Assembly: GCA_018668475.1 (NCBI GenBank)
Contig: JABJCZ010000203.1
Location: 1-6,934 of the forward strand
Direction: 5' to 3'
Length of the DNA stretch: 6,934 nt
From: Alphaproteobacteria bacterium
Lineage (GTDB): Bacteria > Pseudomonadota > Alphaproteobacteria > UBA828
Shown piece after piece: positions 1-6,934 of the stretch. The translations under genes were made by a program, and so were the position numbers. Below the pieces are notes generated by a model. The model ran no database searches. It saw nothing but the letters and a program-made list of their open reading frames with translations, and was not told the origin of the DNA. Each line of letters begins with the position of its first letter. Position 1 is the first letter of the stretch.

Positions 1-260
1 GCGAAATTGAATGTCATGAATTCGATGATTGGCTTGAGCCCGCCCATCGCCGCGCCAACACCGATTCCAGCGAACCCCGCTTCGGTAATAGGTGTGTCGA
101 TAACCCGTCGTGCGCCGAACTCTTCGAGCAAGCCCTGGCTAACCTTGTAGGCACCCTGATACTCAGCGACCTCTTCGCCCATCAGGAACACGTCGTCATC
201 GCGACGCATTTCTTCGGCCATTGCGTCACGCAATGCTTCCCTAATTGTAAGTTCGGCCAT
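1..260 (-). CDS. pdhB: Pyruvate dehydrogenase E1 component, beta subunit (5' part only)
   Basis: This is the N-terminal 86 codons of the E1-beta subunit; the rest lies beyond the left edge. With E1-alpha it forms the cytoplasmic thiamine-diphosphate enzyme that decarboxylates pyruvate and acetylates the lipoyl groups of E2. The translation starts [18 protein letters not shown] and continues with [18 protein letters not shown] at about residues 27-44. That is the conserved E1-beta block containing the glutamate that contacts the cofactor. It is followed by the family signature [20 protein letters not shown] (about residues 58-77). The ATG at 258-260 is supported by a GGAG Shine-Dalgarno (269-272) 8 bases upstream and lies 16 bases after the pdhA stop, so the two are almost certainly co-transcribed. 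The protein opens directly with the E1-beta fold and has no N-terminal lipoyl domain, unlike the E1-beta of some alphaproteobacteria. Identity is very secure; only the C-terminal part is unseen. Confidence 0.96.
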   Translation of the reverse strand, partial: MAELTIREALRDAMAEEMRRDDDVFLMGEEVAEYQGAYKVSQGLLEEFGARRVIDTPITEAGFAGIGVGAAMGGLKPIIEFMTFNF

Positions 261-276
261 TGATCGCGCTCCGTCT

Positions 277-1299
277 TCAGGCGTCTGCGAGGACGTTATG
301 GATGAGCTGGTCAGTGCCCGGCTCGGGGCTCGACTGCGCAAATTCGGTTGCTTCGTTCACCTCAGCCCGAATATCGCGATCAATCGCCTTCAATGCGTCT
401 TCATCAGCGTGGCCGCCGGAGATCAATAGCTCGCGCACGTGTTCAATCGGGTCTCGCTCGTGACGAACCTTGCTGACTTCTTCCTTACTGCGATATTTCG
501 CTGGATCCGACATGGAATGGCCGCGATAGCGATAGGTCATCATCTCAAGAAGAATCGGGCCCTTGCCCTTGCGGCAATGATCAACGGCTTTAGCTGCGGC
601 GGCCTGCACGGCGACAACATCCATGCCGTCGACCTGCTCGCCCGGAATGCCGAAGGCGACGCCCCGTCGATGCAGCTCCTCAATGGCAGTGGACCGCGCG
701 ATGGAGGTGCCCATGGCGTATTGGTTGTTCTCAATGACGTAGACCACCGGCAACTCCCACAGGGCTGCCATGTTAAAGGCCTCGAACACCTGCCCCTGGT
801 TGGCTGCTCCGTCACCAAAATAGGTGACGCTGACCTTCTTGTTGTCTTTGTATTTATTGGCAAAGCCGAGCCCGGTGCCAAGCGGCACTTGTGCGCCAAC
901 GATACCGTTGCCGCCGTAGAATGCGCCCTCAATATACATGTGCATGGATCCACCCATGCCGCCCGATACACCACCCTCGCGCCCCGCGAGTTCGGCCATG
1001 ATCGCTTTCGGACTGCCTCCACCTGCCAGCATGTGGGCGTGGCAACGGTAGCCGGTAATAACCGAATCACCGGGCTCAAGCGTCTTCTGGATACCGGTGA
1101 TAACCGCTTCCTGCCCGATATAGAGGTGGCAGAATCCGCCGATCAGTCCCATTCCGTATAGCTGACCGGCCTTTTCTTCAAAACGCCGGATGAGCAGCAT
1201 GTCGCGAAAATAGGTAAGCAACTCATCGCGCGTAACGCTGGATGCGTTATTTGCGCGCGCCGATTTGGTTTTGCCCGCTTTTCGTTTTTTTGCTGTCAT
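277..1299 (-). CDS. pdhA: Pyruvate dehydrogenase E1 component, alpha subunit
   Basis: This is the E1-alpha subunit of pyruvate dehydrogenase, 340 residues from the chosen start, close to the usual length for bacterial heterotetrameric E1-alpha. The thiamine-diphosphate motif starts at GDGAANQG (about residues 162-169) and ends at [10 protein letters not shown] (190-199), the standard GDG...NN spacing. GGSMHMY and [11 protein letters not shown] lie before it, and [11 protein letters not shown] (about 256-266) is the conserved loop corresponding to the phosphorylated loop of mitochondrial E1-alpha. The N-terminus is a basic, Ala/Lys/Arg-rich stretch, probably disordered. An in-frame ATG at 1359 would add 20 residues, but it has no visible Shine-Dalgarno. 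The ATG at 1297-1299 has GGGAG (1305-1309) 5 bases upstream, so I prefer it. It is followed at 16 bases by pdhB, its partner. A candidate promoter and a perfect palindrome lie in the leader. The family call is very secure and the start is moderately secure. Confidence 0.96.
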   Translation of the reverse strand: MTAKKRKAGKTKSARANNASSVTRDELLTYFRDMLLIRRFEEKAGQLYGMGLIGGFCHLYIGQEAVITGIQKTLEPGDSVITGYRCHAHMLAGGGSPKAIMAELAGREGGVSGGMGGSMHMYIEGAFYGGNGIVGAQVPLGTGLGFANKYKDNKKVSVTYFGDGAANQGQVFEAFNMAALWELPVVYVIENNQYAMGTSIARSTAIEELHRRGVAFGIPGEQVDGMDVVAVQAAAAKAVDHCRKGKGPILLEMMTYRYRGHSMSDPAKYRSKEEVSKVRHERDPIEHVRELLISGGHADEDALKAIDRDIRAEVNEATEFAQSSPEPGTDQLIHNVLADA

Positions 1300-1308
1300 G
1301 GAGGCTCC

Positions 1309-1320
1309 CGCACCGGTGCG
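1309..1320. repeat. Perfect 12-bp palindrome CGCACCGGTGCG at the pdhA ribosome-binding site
   Basis: The 12 bases read identically on both strands. On the pdhA strand the last base is the first G of the GGGAG Shine-Dalgarno. The palindrome could be a small dyad operator in DNA, or in RNA a CGCA/TGCG stem with a CCGG loop next to the ribosome-binding site. No known regulator is recognised, and a palindrome of this length can occur by chance in GC-rich DNA. Confidence 0.4.
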
Positions 1321-1443
1321 TGTCGTGCGCGCTTTTCGCGTTGGCCCAGCTACCGTCATTTTGGCGCCGGAAGAAGGCCAAATTACCGACTGGCCCGTCT
1401 AATGACAAGCCCCGAGACCCAAAGAGGTTAGCAGGACAAGTAA

Positions 1444-1473
1444 ATATTACGTGCGAATACGTTGCGTGGTCAT
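1444..1473 (-). promoter_or_regulatory. Candidate sigma-70-type promoter for pdhA-pdhB
   Basis: On the minus strand ATGACC (-35-like, 1468-1473, four of six consensus matches) is followed after 18 bases by TAATAT (-10-like, 1444-1449, five of six). Transcription would start near 1436, giving a leader of about 137 bases before the pdhA ATG. The element lies in the AT-richest part of the gap. This is pattern matching by eye only. Confidence 0.3.
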
Positions 1474-1493
1474 TTACCAACACAAAAGAACGT

Positions 1494-1808
1494 TTAGCGG
1501 TTGAAGAGAACGATCTCGTCTTCGCGAACCAGATTCAGGACCAATCGGGCGCGTTCCTCGAGCAAATCAAGGTCAAGGCTCTCGGGCCTGAACAGTGCCG
1601 CTCGGTGAGCCAACTGTGCGCGCTCAACCTTTAATCTGGCGACATCACTCTGGGCCAACTCGACCTGCTGAGTTCGCTGAACCAACGTGATCAGCCCGCG
1701 ATCACCCTGCACAACGTGGTAGCCAAAATAGACCAGTGCGAGGGCGCCCAGAAGCGGCCCGATGATGAAACGGGCGCGGAGATTTATTTCGCGAATCGCT
1801 GACGACAT
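1494..1808 (-). CDS. ftsB: FtsB/DivIC-like septum formation initiator protein
   Basis: This small bitopic membrane protein of 104 residues matches the FtsB/DivIC (septum formation initiator) family, which bridges FtsL and FtsQ in the divisome and helps activate septal peptidoglycan synthesis. A short basic cytoplasmic tail (MSSAIREINLRAR) precedes one membrane segment at about residues 14-33. Next come the GDRG turn (35-38) often seen after the membrane segment in alphaproteobacterial homologues, a periplasmic coiled coil at about 39-72, and a C-terminal block with LLEERAR (82-88) and NLVREDEIVLF (92-102) typical of the family. The location between eno and pdhA is also the usual one in this class. 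No Shine-Dalgarno is visible; an inverted repeat ends 7 bases before the ATG. The upstream gap is packed with GANTC sites. Family assignment is strong; the symbol follows common usage for alphaproteobacterial homologues and rests partly on context. Confidence 0.88.
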   Translation of the reverse strand: MSSAIREINLRARFIIGPLLGALALVYFGYHVVQGDRGLITLVQRTQQVELAQSDVARLKVERAQLAHRAALFRPESLDLDLLEERARLVLNLVREDEIVLFNR

Positions 1809-1815
1809 AAGACCA

Positions 1816-1835
1816 GCGAATCACACTCGATTCGC
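1816..1835 (-). promoter_or_regulatory. Inverted repeat / stem-loop just before the ftsB start
   Basis: GCGAATC (1816-1822) and GATTCGC (1829-1835) are perfect inverted copies, seven base pairs around a six-base loop. In the ftsB transcript the stem would end 7 bases before the ATG and occupy the place where a Shine-Dalgarno would lie. Both arms contain a GANTC site. No T-run follows, so an intrinsic terminator is unlikely. Control of translation, or a paired protein-binding site, are the alternatives. Confidence 0.45.
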
Positions 1836-1840
1836 CCCTG

Positions 1841-1869
1841 TCAATACTGAGTCGCTCCTTTAGACTCAA
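1841..1869 (-). promoter_or_regulatory. Candidate ftsB promoter overlapping GANTC sites
   Basis: On the minus strand TTGAGT (1864-1869) and TATTGA (1841-1846) are separated by exactly 17 bases. They match four and three of six consensus positions, so the -10 is weak. The -35-like box overlaps GACTC at 1863-1867, and GAGTC at 1849-1853 lies in the spacer. Such placement of GANTC within promoter elements is known for GcrA-dependent promoters. Transcription would start near 1834, at the first arm of the stem-loop. Tentative. Confidence 0.27.
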
Positions 1870-1878
1870 CGAGTCGCC

Positions 1879-1890
1879 AAACAGCTGTTT
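1879..1890. repeat. Perfect 12-bp palindrome AAACAGCTGTTT in the eno-ftsB gap
   Basis: The 12 bases are identical on both strands and lie between two GAGTCGC copies. They could be a dyad operator for a dimeric regulator. There is no T-run, so it does not look like a terminator. No matching regulator is recognised. Confidence 0.35.
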
Positions 1891-1923
1891 TATGCAGAGT
1901 GACGGAGTCGCGGAGCCTGATTT

Positions 1924-3377
<1,454 letters not shown>

Positions 3378-4025
3378 ATGAAAATTCTGGTCGCCGGCGC
3401 CACGGGGCGCACAGGACAACACGTTGTACGTTTTCTGCATGAGGCCGGGCATACCGTACATGCCATGGTTCGCAAGCCGGAGCAGCGTGACGCCATGGCC
3501 GCGCTTGGTGCCGAGCCAGTGTTTGGTGATTTCACGAAGCCCCTTGGTTACACATTGCAGGGGTGTCGCGGGGCCGTTTTCGTTGCTGGCGCGCGTGACC
3601 GGGCCAACATGTCGGAAATTGAGATGGTCGAACACACTGGCGCGTTCACGTTTGTTGAGACTTGCCGGCGGCTGACTGTTCGTCGGCTTGTAATGCTCAG
3701 CGTGCAGGGAGCGCACGATCCGGAAGCAGCGCCCGAACAGACCCGTGACTGGGTCCGGCTTAAAGGCGATACGGATCAGTTCATCCGTGAAAACAAACTT
3801 GATTTCACCATCGTTCGAGCAACGGCATTGGGCGACGAACCTGCGACCGGGTTGATCAAGGCCGCGCCGGTGCTGCCGGCGCCGGAGGGTGAAATCGGCG
3901 ATTTGTCCCGTGAGGATGTAGCGAAAGTGCTGGCGCTTGCAGTTGATGACCGCAATCTGTTTGACCGGTCATTCGACATCATGCCGGGCGATACGCCAAT
4001 TGCCGAGGCGATGGGTCGGCTCTAG
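3378..4025 (+). CDS. Atypical short-chain dehydrogenase / NAD(P)-binding protein (YhfK-like)
   Basis: This 215-residue Rossmann-fold protein belongs to the atypical (NmrA/YhfK-like) branch of the short-chain dehydrogenases. The dinucleotide-binding motif GATGRTG lies at residues 7-13 after a beta strand (MKILVA), and a basic residue near the end of strand two (VRKPEQR, 31-37) suggests NADP(H) preference. LSVQGA (about 107-112) corresponds to the SDR active-site strand. The stretch WVRLKGDTDQFI (from 125, with Lys129) and LDFTIVRATALGDEPATG (141-158) match the pattern of the family, with Trp where many relatives have Tyr. DLSREDVAKVLALAVDD (from about 175) is also conserved. Substrate is unknown; members are often of unassigned function. 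It is the only real gene on the plus strand here, ends 6 bases from the kdsA stop and diverges from eno, so it is its own transcription unit. Start is fixed by the short distance to GATGRTG. Confidence 0.85.
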   Translation: MKILVAGATGRTGQHVVRFLHEAGHTVHAMVRKPEQRDAMAALGAEPVFGDFTKPLGYTLQGCRGAVFVAGARDRANMSEIEMVEHTGAFTFVETCRRLTVRRLVMLSVQGAHDPEAAPEQTRDWVRLKGDTDQFIRENKLDFTIVRATALGDEPATGLIKAAPVLPAPEGEIGDLSREDVAKVLALAVDDRNLFDRSFDIMPGDTPIAEAMGRL

Positions 4026-4031
4026 GGCCGG

Positions 4032-4862
4032 TTACCCAGATTTGGCGAGATCGTCGAATGCTTTGAGCGTGTCGAGCAAGGCCGGCATCTGGGCCAGCGG
4101 CACCATGTTTGGCCCATCGGATGGCGCGCTATCGGGGTCGGCGTGGGTCTCCATAAAGACTGCAGCAACGCCGATGGCAACCGCTGCCCGCGCCAATACA
4201 GGGACAAACTCCCGCTGCCCGCCCGATGTACCACCCTGCCCACCCGGTTGCTGTACGGAGTGGGTCGCATCAAAAACAATCGGGCAGCCGGTTTGGGCCA
4301 GAACGGGCAAGGCGCGCATATCCGAGACCAGCGTATTGTAGCCAAAGCTCGTGCCCCGCTCACAGATCATGACGTTCGAATTGCCCGCCGCATCCAGTTT
4401 GGCGACAACGTTCTTCATGTCCCACGGCGCAAGGAACTGGCCTTTTTTGACGTTGACCGCGCGCCCAGTTTTGGCGGCAGCCACGAGCAGGTCGGTCTGA
4501 CGACAGAGAAAAGCTGGAATTTGCAGCACGTCCACCTTTTCGGCGGCCCGGTTGCATTGCTCAATGTCATGGACATCGGTCAGCACCGGACAACCCAACG
4601 TGTCCCGCACTTCGGCAAGGATAGAAAGGCCGGCTTCAATTCCGATGCCACGTGGGCTGTCGAGACTGGTTCGGTTGGCCTTGTCAAAGGAGCTTTTGTA
4701 GATCAGCTGAATGCCCCGCGCACTCGTCATCTTGACAAGTTCGGCAGCAACTTCGAGCGCGTGGGCCCGATTCTCAATGGCGCAGGGTCCGGCGATCAAA
4801 ACCAACGGTAAGTCGTTGCCGACCGTTACTGGCCCTATCGCGAATTGGCGGGGTGATGTCAT
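4032..4862 (-). CDS. kdsA: 3-deoxy-D-manno-octulosonate 8-phosphate (KDO-8-P) synthase, metal-dependent type
   Basis: KdsA condenses phosphoenolpyruvate with arabinose 5-phosphate to KDO-8-phosphate, the precursor of the inner-core sugar of lipopolysaccharide. The protein has 276 residues, a normal length. AGPCAIE (25-31 region), [11 protein letters not shown] (56-66), [19 protein letters not shown] [29 protein letters not shown] and [15 protein letters not shown] mark the family. It carries Cys27, His201, Glu238 and Asp249, spaced exactly as Cys11, His185, Glu222 and Asp233 of the metal-dependent Aquifex aeolicus enzyme. E. coli KdsA has Asn instead of that Cys and needs no metal. The ATG at 4860-4862 lies 9 bases after the pyrG stop with no clear Shine-Dalgarno, which suggests translational coupling in a pyrG-kdsA operon. 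The pairing is sensible because CTP made by PyrG is used to activate KDO. It converges with the plus-strand dehydrogenase-like gene. Confidence 0.97.
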   Translation of the reverse strand: MTSPRQFAIGPVTVGNDLPLVLIAGPCAIENRAHALEVAAELVKMTSARGIQLIYKSSFDKANRTSLDSPRGIGIEAGLSILAEVRDTLGCPVLTDVHDIEQCNRAAEKVDVLQIPAFLCRQTDLLVAAAKTGRAVNVKKGQFLAPWDMKNVVAKLDAAGNSNVMICERGTSFGYNTLVSDMRALPVLAQTGCPIVFDATHSVQQPGGQGGTSGGQREFVPVLARAAVAIGVAAVFMETHADPDSAPSDGPNMVPLAQMPALLDTLKAFDDLAKSG

Positions 4863-4871
4863 GGGTTCAGC

Positions 4872-6500
4872 TTATACCAGACGGGATTGGGCGACGGCCG
4901 CCTCAATAAATGATGCAAACAATGGATGTGGATCAAACGGCTTGGATTTGAGTTCCGGGTGGAACTGCACGCCAACGAACCAGGGGTGATCCACACGTTC
5001 GACAATCTCCGGTAATTCGCCATCGGGTGAGAAACCCGCGAACCGCATGCCAGCTTCACGCAGTTTGCGCTGGTAGTTGATATTCACTTCGTAGCGATGG
5101 CGGTGGCGCTCGAATATTTTTTCGGCGCCATAAACTTCTCGGGCCTTGCTGCCGGCAGCCAATACGGCGTCGTAGCCGCCGAGCCGCATGGTGCCGCCGA
5201 GATCATCGTTCGAGCCCCGACGCTCGACATGGTCCCCGTCACGCCATTCCGTGAGCAGGCCGACGACAGGTTCATCACAAGGGCCAAATTCGGTTGATGA
5301 GGCATTCCGGAGCCCGGCAACATTGCGGGCCGTTTCAATAACTGCGAGCTGCATGCCAAAGCAAATACCGAAATACGGGACGTCTTTGGTGCGGGCAAAC
5401 GTGACCGCAGCCATTTTACCCTCTGAGCCGCGCTCCCCGAACCCACCGGGAACGAGCACGCCATGCACTGATTCCAAAGCCTGGGTGGCGCCTTCACTCT
5501 CGAAAACGTCGGCGTCGATCCACTGCATGTCGACGCGCACGTTATTTGCAATTCCGCCATGCACCAACGCTTCGGCCAGGGATTTGTAGGCGTCTTGCAG
5601 CCCTGTGTATTTGCCAACGACGGCGATGCTGACCTCGCCTTCTGGATGCCGCGCGCGTGTAACAATCCGCTCCCACGCACTGACGTCGGGCTCGCCCTGG
5701 GCATCGATAGAAAAATGCTTCAGTACTTGTGTATCAAAGCCCTGCGCGTGATAGCTGATGGGCACAGCGTAAATCGTGTCAACATCAAGTGCGGGGATGA
5801 CCCGCTCTTGCGGCACGTTGCAAAACAACGCGATCTTGCGGCACTCGCCTTCGGGTATTGGTCGGTCACTACGACACAGCAGCAGGTCAGGCTGAATGCC
5901 GATACTGCGTAGTTCCTTGACCGAGTGCTGCGTTGGCTTGGTTTTCAGTTCGCCAGCTGCAGGGATATAGGGCAGCAGCGTCAGGTGGACGAACATCACT
6001 TGCTCTGGGCCGAGTTCGTAGCCGAGCTGGCGGATAGCTTCAAAAAACGGCAGGCCTTCAATATCACCGACAGTTCCGCCGATCTCTATCAGCGCAAAGT
6101 CGGTATCGTCGAGGTCTGCCCGAATGGCTTCCTTGATGGCGTCAGTGACATGGGGGATGACCTGCACGGTGCCGCCGAGATAGTCGCCTCGCCGCTCCCT
6201 GGCGATGACGGACGAATAGATTTTGCCCGCGGTAACGCTGTCGCTGCGCCGCGCCGGAACGCCGGTAAATCGCTCGTAATGGCCAAGGTCAAGATCCGTC
6301 TCGGCGCCATCGTCCGTAACGTAGACCTCACCATGCTGATACGGACTCATGGTGCCGGGATCGACATTGAGATAGGGGTCGAATTTGCGCAGCCGCACGC
6401 TATATCCGCGGGCTTGAAGGAGCGCGCCGAGTGCTGCGGAAGACAGGCCTTTTCCCAGAGAGGAGACGACGCCGCCAGTGATGAAAATGAACCTAGTCAT
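4872..6500 (-). CDS. pyrG: CTP synthase (glutamine-hydrolysing)
   Basis: PyrG makes CTP from UTP, ATP and glutamine, the last step of pyrimidine nucleotide synthesis. The 542-residue protein has the full two-domain form. The N-terminal synthetase domain (about 1-265) begins with [18 protein letters not shown], with the P-loop Lys17, and contains [29 protein letters not shown] with the Mg ligand Asp71, and [15 protein letters not shown] with Glu139. The C-terminal class I glutamine amidotransferase domain (about 290-542) shows VPGGFGERG, the nucleophile Cys380 in GICFGMQLA, and the triad partners His514 and Glu516 in [11 protein letters not shown]. The start at 6498-6500 gives the standard N-terminus, although no strong Shine-Dalgarno precedes it. 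It lies 96 bases after secG and 9 bases before kdsA. Nothing is missing or broken. Confidence 0.98.
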   Translation of the reverse strand: MTRFIFITGGVVSSLGKGLSSAALGALLQARGYSVRLRKFDPYLNVDPGTMSPYQHGEVYVTDDGAETDLDLGHYERFTGVPARRSDSVTAGKIYSSVIARERRGDYLGGTVQVIPHVTDAIKEAIRADLDDTDFALIEIGGTVGDIEGLPFFEAIRQLGYELGPEQVMFVHLTLLPYIPAAGELKTKPTQHSVKELRSIGIQPDLLLCRSDRPIPEGECRKIALFCNVPQERVIPALDVDTIYAVPISYHAQGFDTQVLKHFSIDAQGEPDVSAWERIVTRARHPEGEVSIAVVGKYTGLQDAYKSLAEALVHGGIANNVRVDMQWIDADVFESEGATQALESVHGVLVPGGFGERGSEGKMAAVTFARTKDVPYFGICFGMQLAVIETARNVAGLRNASSTEFGPCDEPVVGLLTEWRDGDHVERRGSNDDLGGTMRLGGYDAVLAAGSKAREVYGAEKIFERHRHRYEVNINYQRKLREAGMRFAGFSPDGELPEIVERVDHPWFVGVQFHPELKSKPFDPHPLFASFIEAAVAQSRLV

Positions 6501-6596
6501 GACGGGCGGTTACGCTATCAGACGCATGCGCTGCGCCCAAGTGGAGTATTCATAAACCGTCGTAGGGTCATGGATTCTGCGGTGTTCCGGACAGGA
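6501..6596 (-). other. secG-pyrG intergenic region
   Basis: This 96-base gap precedes pyrG. It contains one GANTC site (6573-6577). I found no convincing promoter pair with proper spacing and no hairpin-plus-T-run terminator, so pyrG may be transcribed through from secG. Confidence 0.4.
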
Positions 6597-6934
6597 CTAA
6601 TTATCGATCGGCGCCGACGGACTCTGCGACTCGGCAGATTCGGATGATTGCTCAATTGGGGCCGCCGCTCCGTCTGAGCTGAGGCCACCTCCCTTGAGTT
6701 CGATCGCCCCGCTGTCAACTGGCGCGAGGTCGAGCGTATCAAGGACAGAGCCGCCGTTGTCGGACCGGTTGCTGATGATTGCCAGCACCAGGCTCAACGC
6801 CATGAATGCGGCCGCCAGAACTCCCGTCAAGCGGGTCAGAAAATTGGCTGAGCCACGGGCTGAAAACATGGAGCCAGGGCCACCAATGCCCAAAGCCCCG
6901 CCCTCACTGCGCTGAACCAGCACACAGCCGATCA
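6597..6934 (-). CDS. secG: Preprotein translocase subunit SecG (N-terminus beyond the window)
   Basis: SecG is a small inner-membrane subunit of the SecYEG channel. The frame is open to the right edge, so the true start and first membrane helix lie outside; the first visible residues are IGCVLVQRSEGGALGIGG. The sequence VLVQRSEGGALGIGG is the hallmark cytoplasmic loop of the family. A Gly/Ser stretch (SMFSARGSANFLTR) follows, then the second membrane helix (LTGVLAAAFMALSLVLAIIS). A hydrophilic tail of about 55 residues rich in Ser, Asp, Glu and Pro ends PSAPIDN; such tails are common in alphaproteobacterial SecG. The GTG at 6921-6923 is an internal Val codon within the loop, not the start. 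Three GANTC sites fall in the last 15 or so codons. pyrG follows after 96 bases. Confidence 0.93.
   Translation of the reverse strand, partial: IGCVLVQRSEGGALGIGGPGSMFSARGSANFLTRLTGVLAAAFMALSLVLAIISNRSDNGGSVLDTLDLAPVDSGAIELKGGGLSSDGAAAPIEQSSESAESQSPSAPIDN

Larger units (their letters stand above)
1300..1493 (-). other. ftsB-pdhA intergenic region / pdhA leader
   Basis: This 194-base gap separates the ftsB-like stop from the pdhA start. It holds a candidate promoter in its AT-richer part (1444-1473), an inverted repeat TTTGGC...GCCAAA (1360-1365 and 1377-1382, 11-base loop) and the palindrome touching the Shine-Dalgarno. No hairpin followed by a T-run was seen after ftsB, so read-through from eno-ftsB into pdhA is possible. 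Short reading frames crossing the gap overlap pdhA out of frame and resemble no family I know. Confidence 0.5.
1793..1909. promoter_or_regulatory. Dense cluster of seven GANTC (CcrM-type methylation) sites upstream of ftsB
   Basis: GANTC occurs at 1793, 1818, 1829, 1849, 1863, 1871 and 1905 (first base of each). The first lies inside the start of ftsB and the other six in the eno-ftsB gap. Three of them share the longer form GAGTCGC (1849, 1871, 1905). Scanning the whole window by eye I found 20 sites in all, so this 117-base stretch holds about a third of them. In Alphaproteobacteria GANTC is methylated by CcrM, and GcrA uses the methylated sites to activate cell-cycle promoters, several of them for division genes. 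The site pattern is seen directly; a regulatory role here is inferred. Confidence 0.55.

Noticed and set aside
540..1079. Minus-strand open frame of 179 codons within pdhA
   Set aside because: It is an out-of-frame shadow of pdhA, rich in Arg/Pro/Ser/Thr, with no recognisable domain.
439..1161. Plus-strand open frame of 240 codons opposite pdhA
   Set aside because: It lies wholly antisense to a secure gene, its translation resembles no family, and GC-rich coding DNA commonly leaves the opposite frame open.
1247..1483. Small minus-strand frame of 78 codons between ftsB and pdhA
   Set aside because: It runs out of frame into the pdhA coding region, lacks a Shine-Dalgarno, and shows no domain or membrane segment.
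1839..1844. Perfect TTGACA (minus strand) upstream of ftsB as a -35 box
   Set aside because: At 16-18 base spacings the -10 positions read GATTCG, ATTCGC or TTCGCT, which fit poorly. It may still act with an activator, but I could not support it as a promoter.
4013..4037. Imperfect inverted repeat (GGGT, GGC ... GCC, ACCC) over the converging stops as a bidirectional terminator
   Set aside because: The stem is interrupted and unequal, and no T-run follows on either strand.
4143..4811. Plus-strand open frame of 222 codons opposite kdsA
   Set aside because: Antisense shadow of a complete, conserved kdsA.
5925..6647. Plus-strand open frame of 240 codons opposite pyrG
   Set aside because: Antisense shadow of pyrG; no domain or start signal.
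6921..6923. GTG as the start of secG
   Set aside because: The frame stays open upstream to the edge with IGCV before the conserved LVQRSEGG loop. SecG needs a first membrane helix before this loop, so the gene is cut by the window.

Overview
The window is a conserved housekeeping block from the chromosome of an alphaproteobacterium. The minus-strand order secG, pyrG, kdsA, eno, ftsB-like, pdhA, pdhB is familiar in that class. The alphaproteobacterial-type E1-alpha/E1-beta pyruvate dehydrogenase pair, the short FtsB-like protein between enolase and pdhA, and a SecG with a long hydrophilic tail all agree with it. kdsA implies a Gram-negative outer membrane with KDO-containing lipopolysaccharide. 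I cannot place the genus. No mobile element, CRISPR array, tRNA or rRNA was seen.

Layout, read along the minus strand from right to left. The 3' part of secG (preprotein translocase subunit) enters at the right edge. After 96 bases comes pyrG (CTP synthase), then kdsA (KDO-8-phosphate synthase) only 9 bases later. A single plus-strand gene for a small atypical short-chain dehydrogenase/NAD(P)-binding protein follows. It converges on kdsA with 6 bases between the stop codons and diverges from eno. Then come eno (enolase), a 115-base regulatory-looking gap, the FtsB/DivIC-like septation gene, a 194-base gap, pdhA, and the first 86 codons of pdhB, which runs off the left edge.

The genes meet around phosphoenolpyruvate and pyruvate. 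Enolase makes PEP. KdsA uses PEP to make KDO-8-phosphate, and the later CMP-KDO step uses CTP, the PyrG product. PdhA/PdhB oxidise pyruvate to acetyl-CoA. SecG and the FtsB-like protein are envelope and division components.

The most unusual signal is non-coding. The eno-ftsB gap and the first codons of ftsB hold seven GANTC sites within 117 bases. GANTC is the target of the alphaproteobacterial cell-cycle methyltransferase CcrM. I counted 20 sites in the whole window, and four of the others form a second small cluster at the secG 3' end. In the gap the sites coincide with inverted repeats and a candidate promoter in front of a cell-division gene, which suggests CcrM/GcrA-type cell-cycle control. 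Other points of note are a kdsA with the complete metal-ligand set of the metal-dependent class, and an E1-beta that begins without the N-terminal lipoyl domain found in some alphaproteobacteria.
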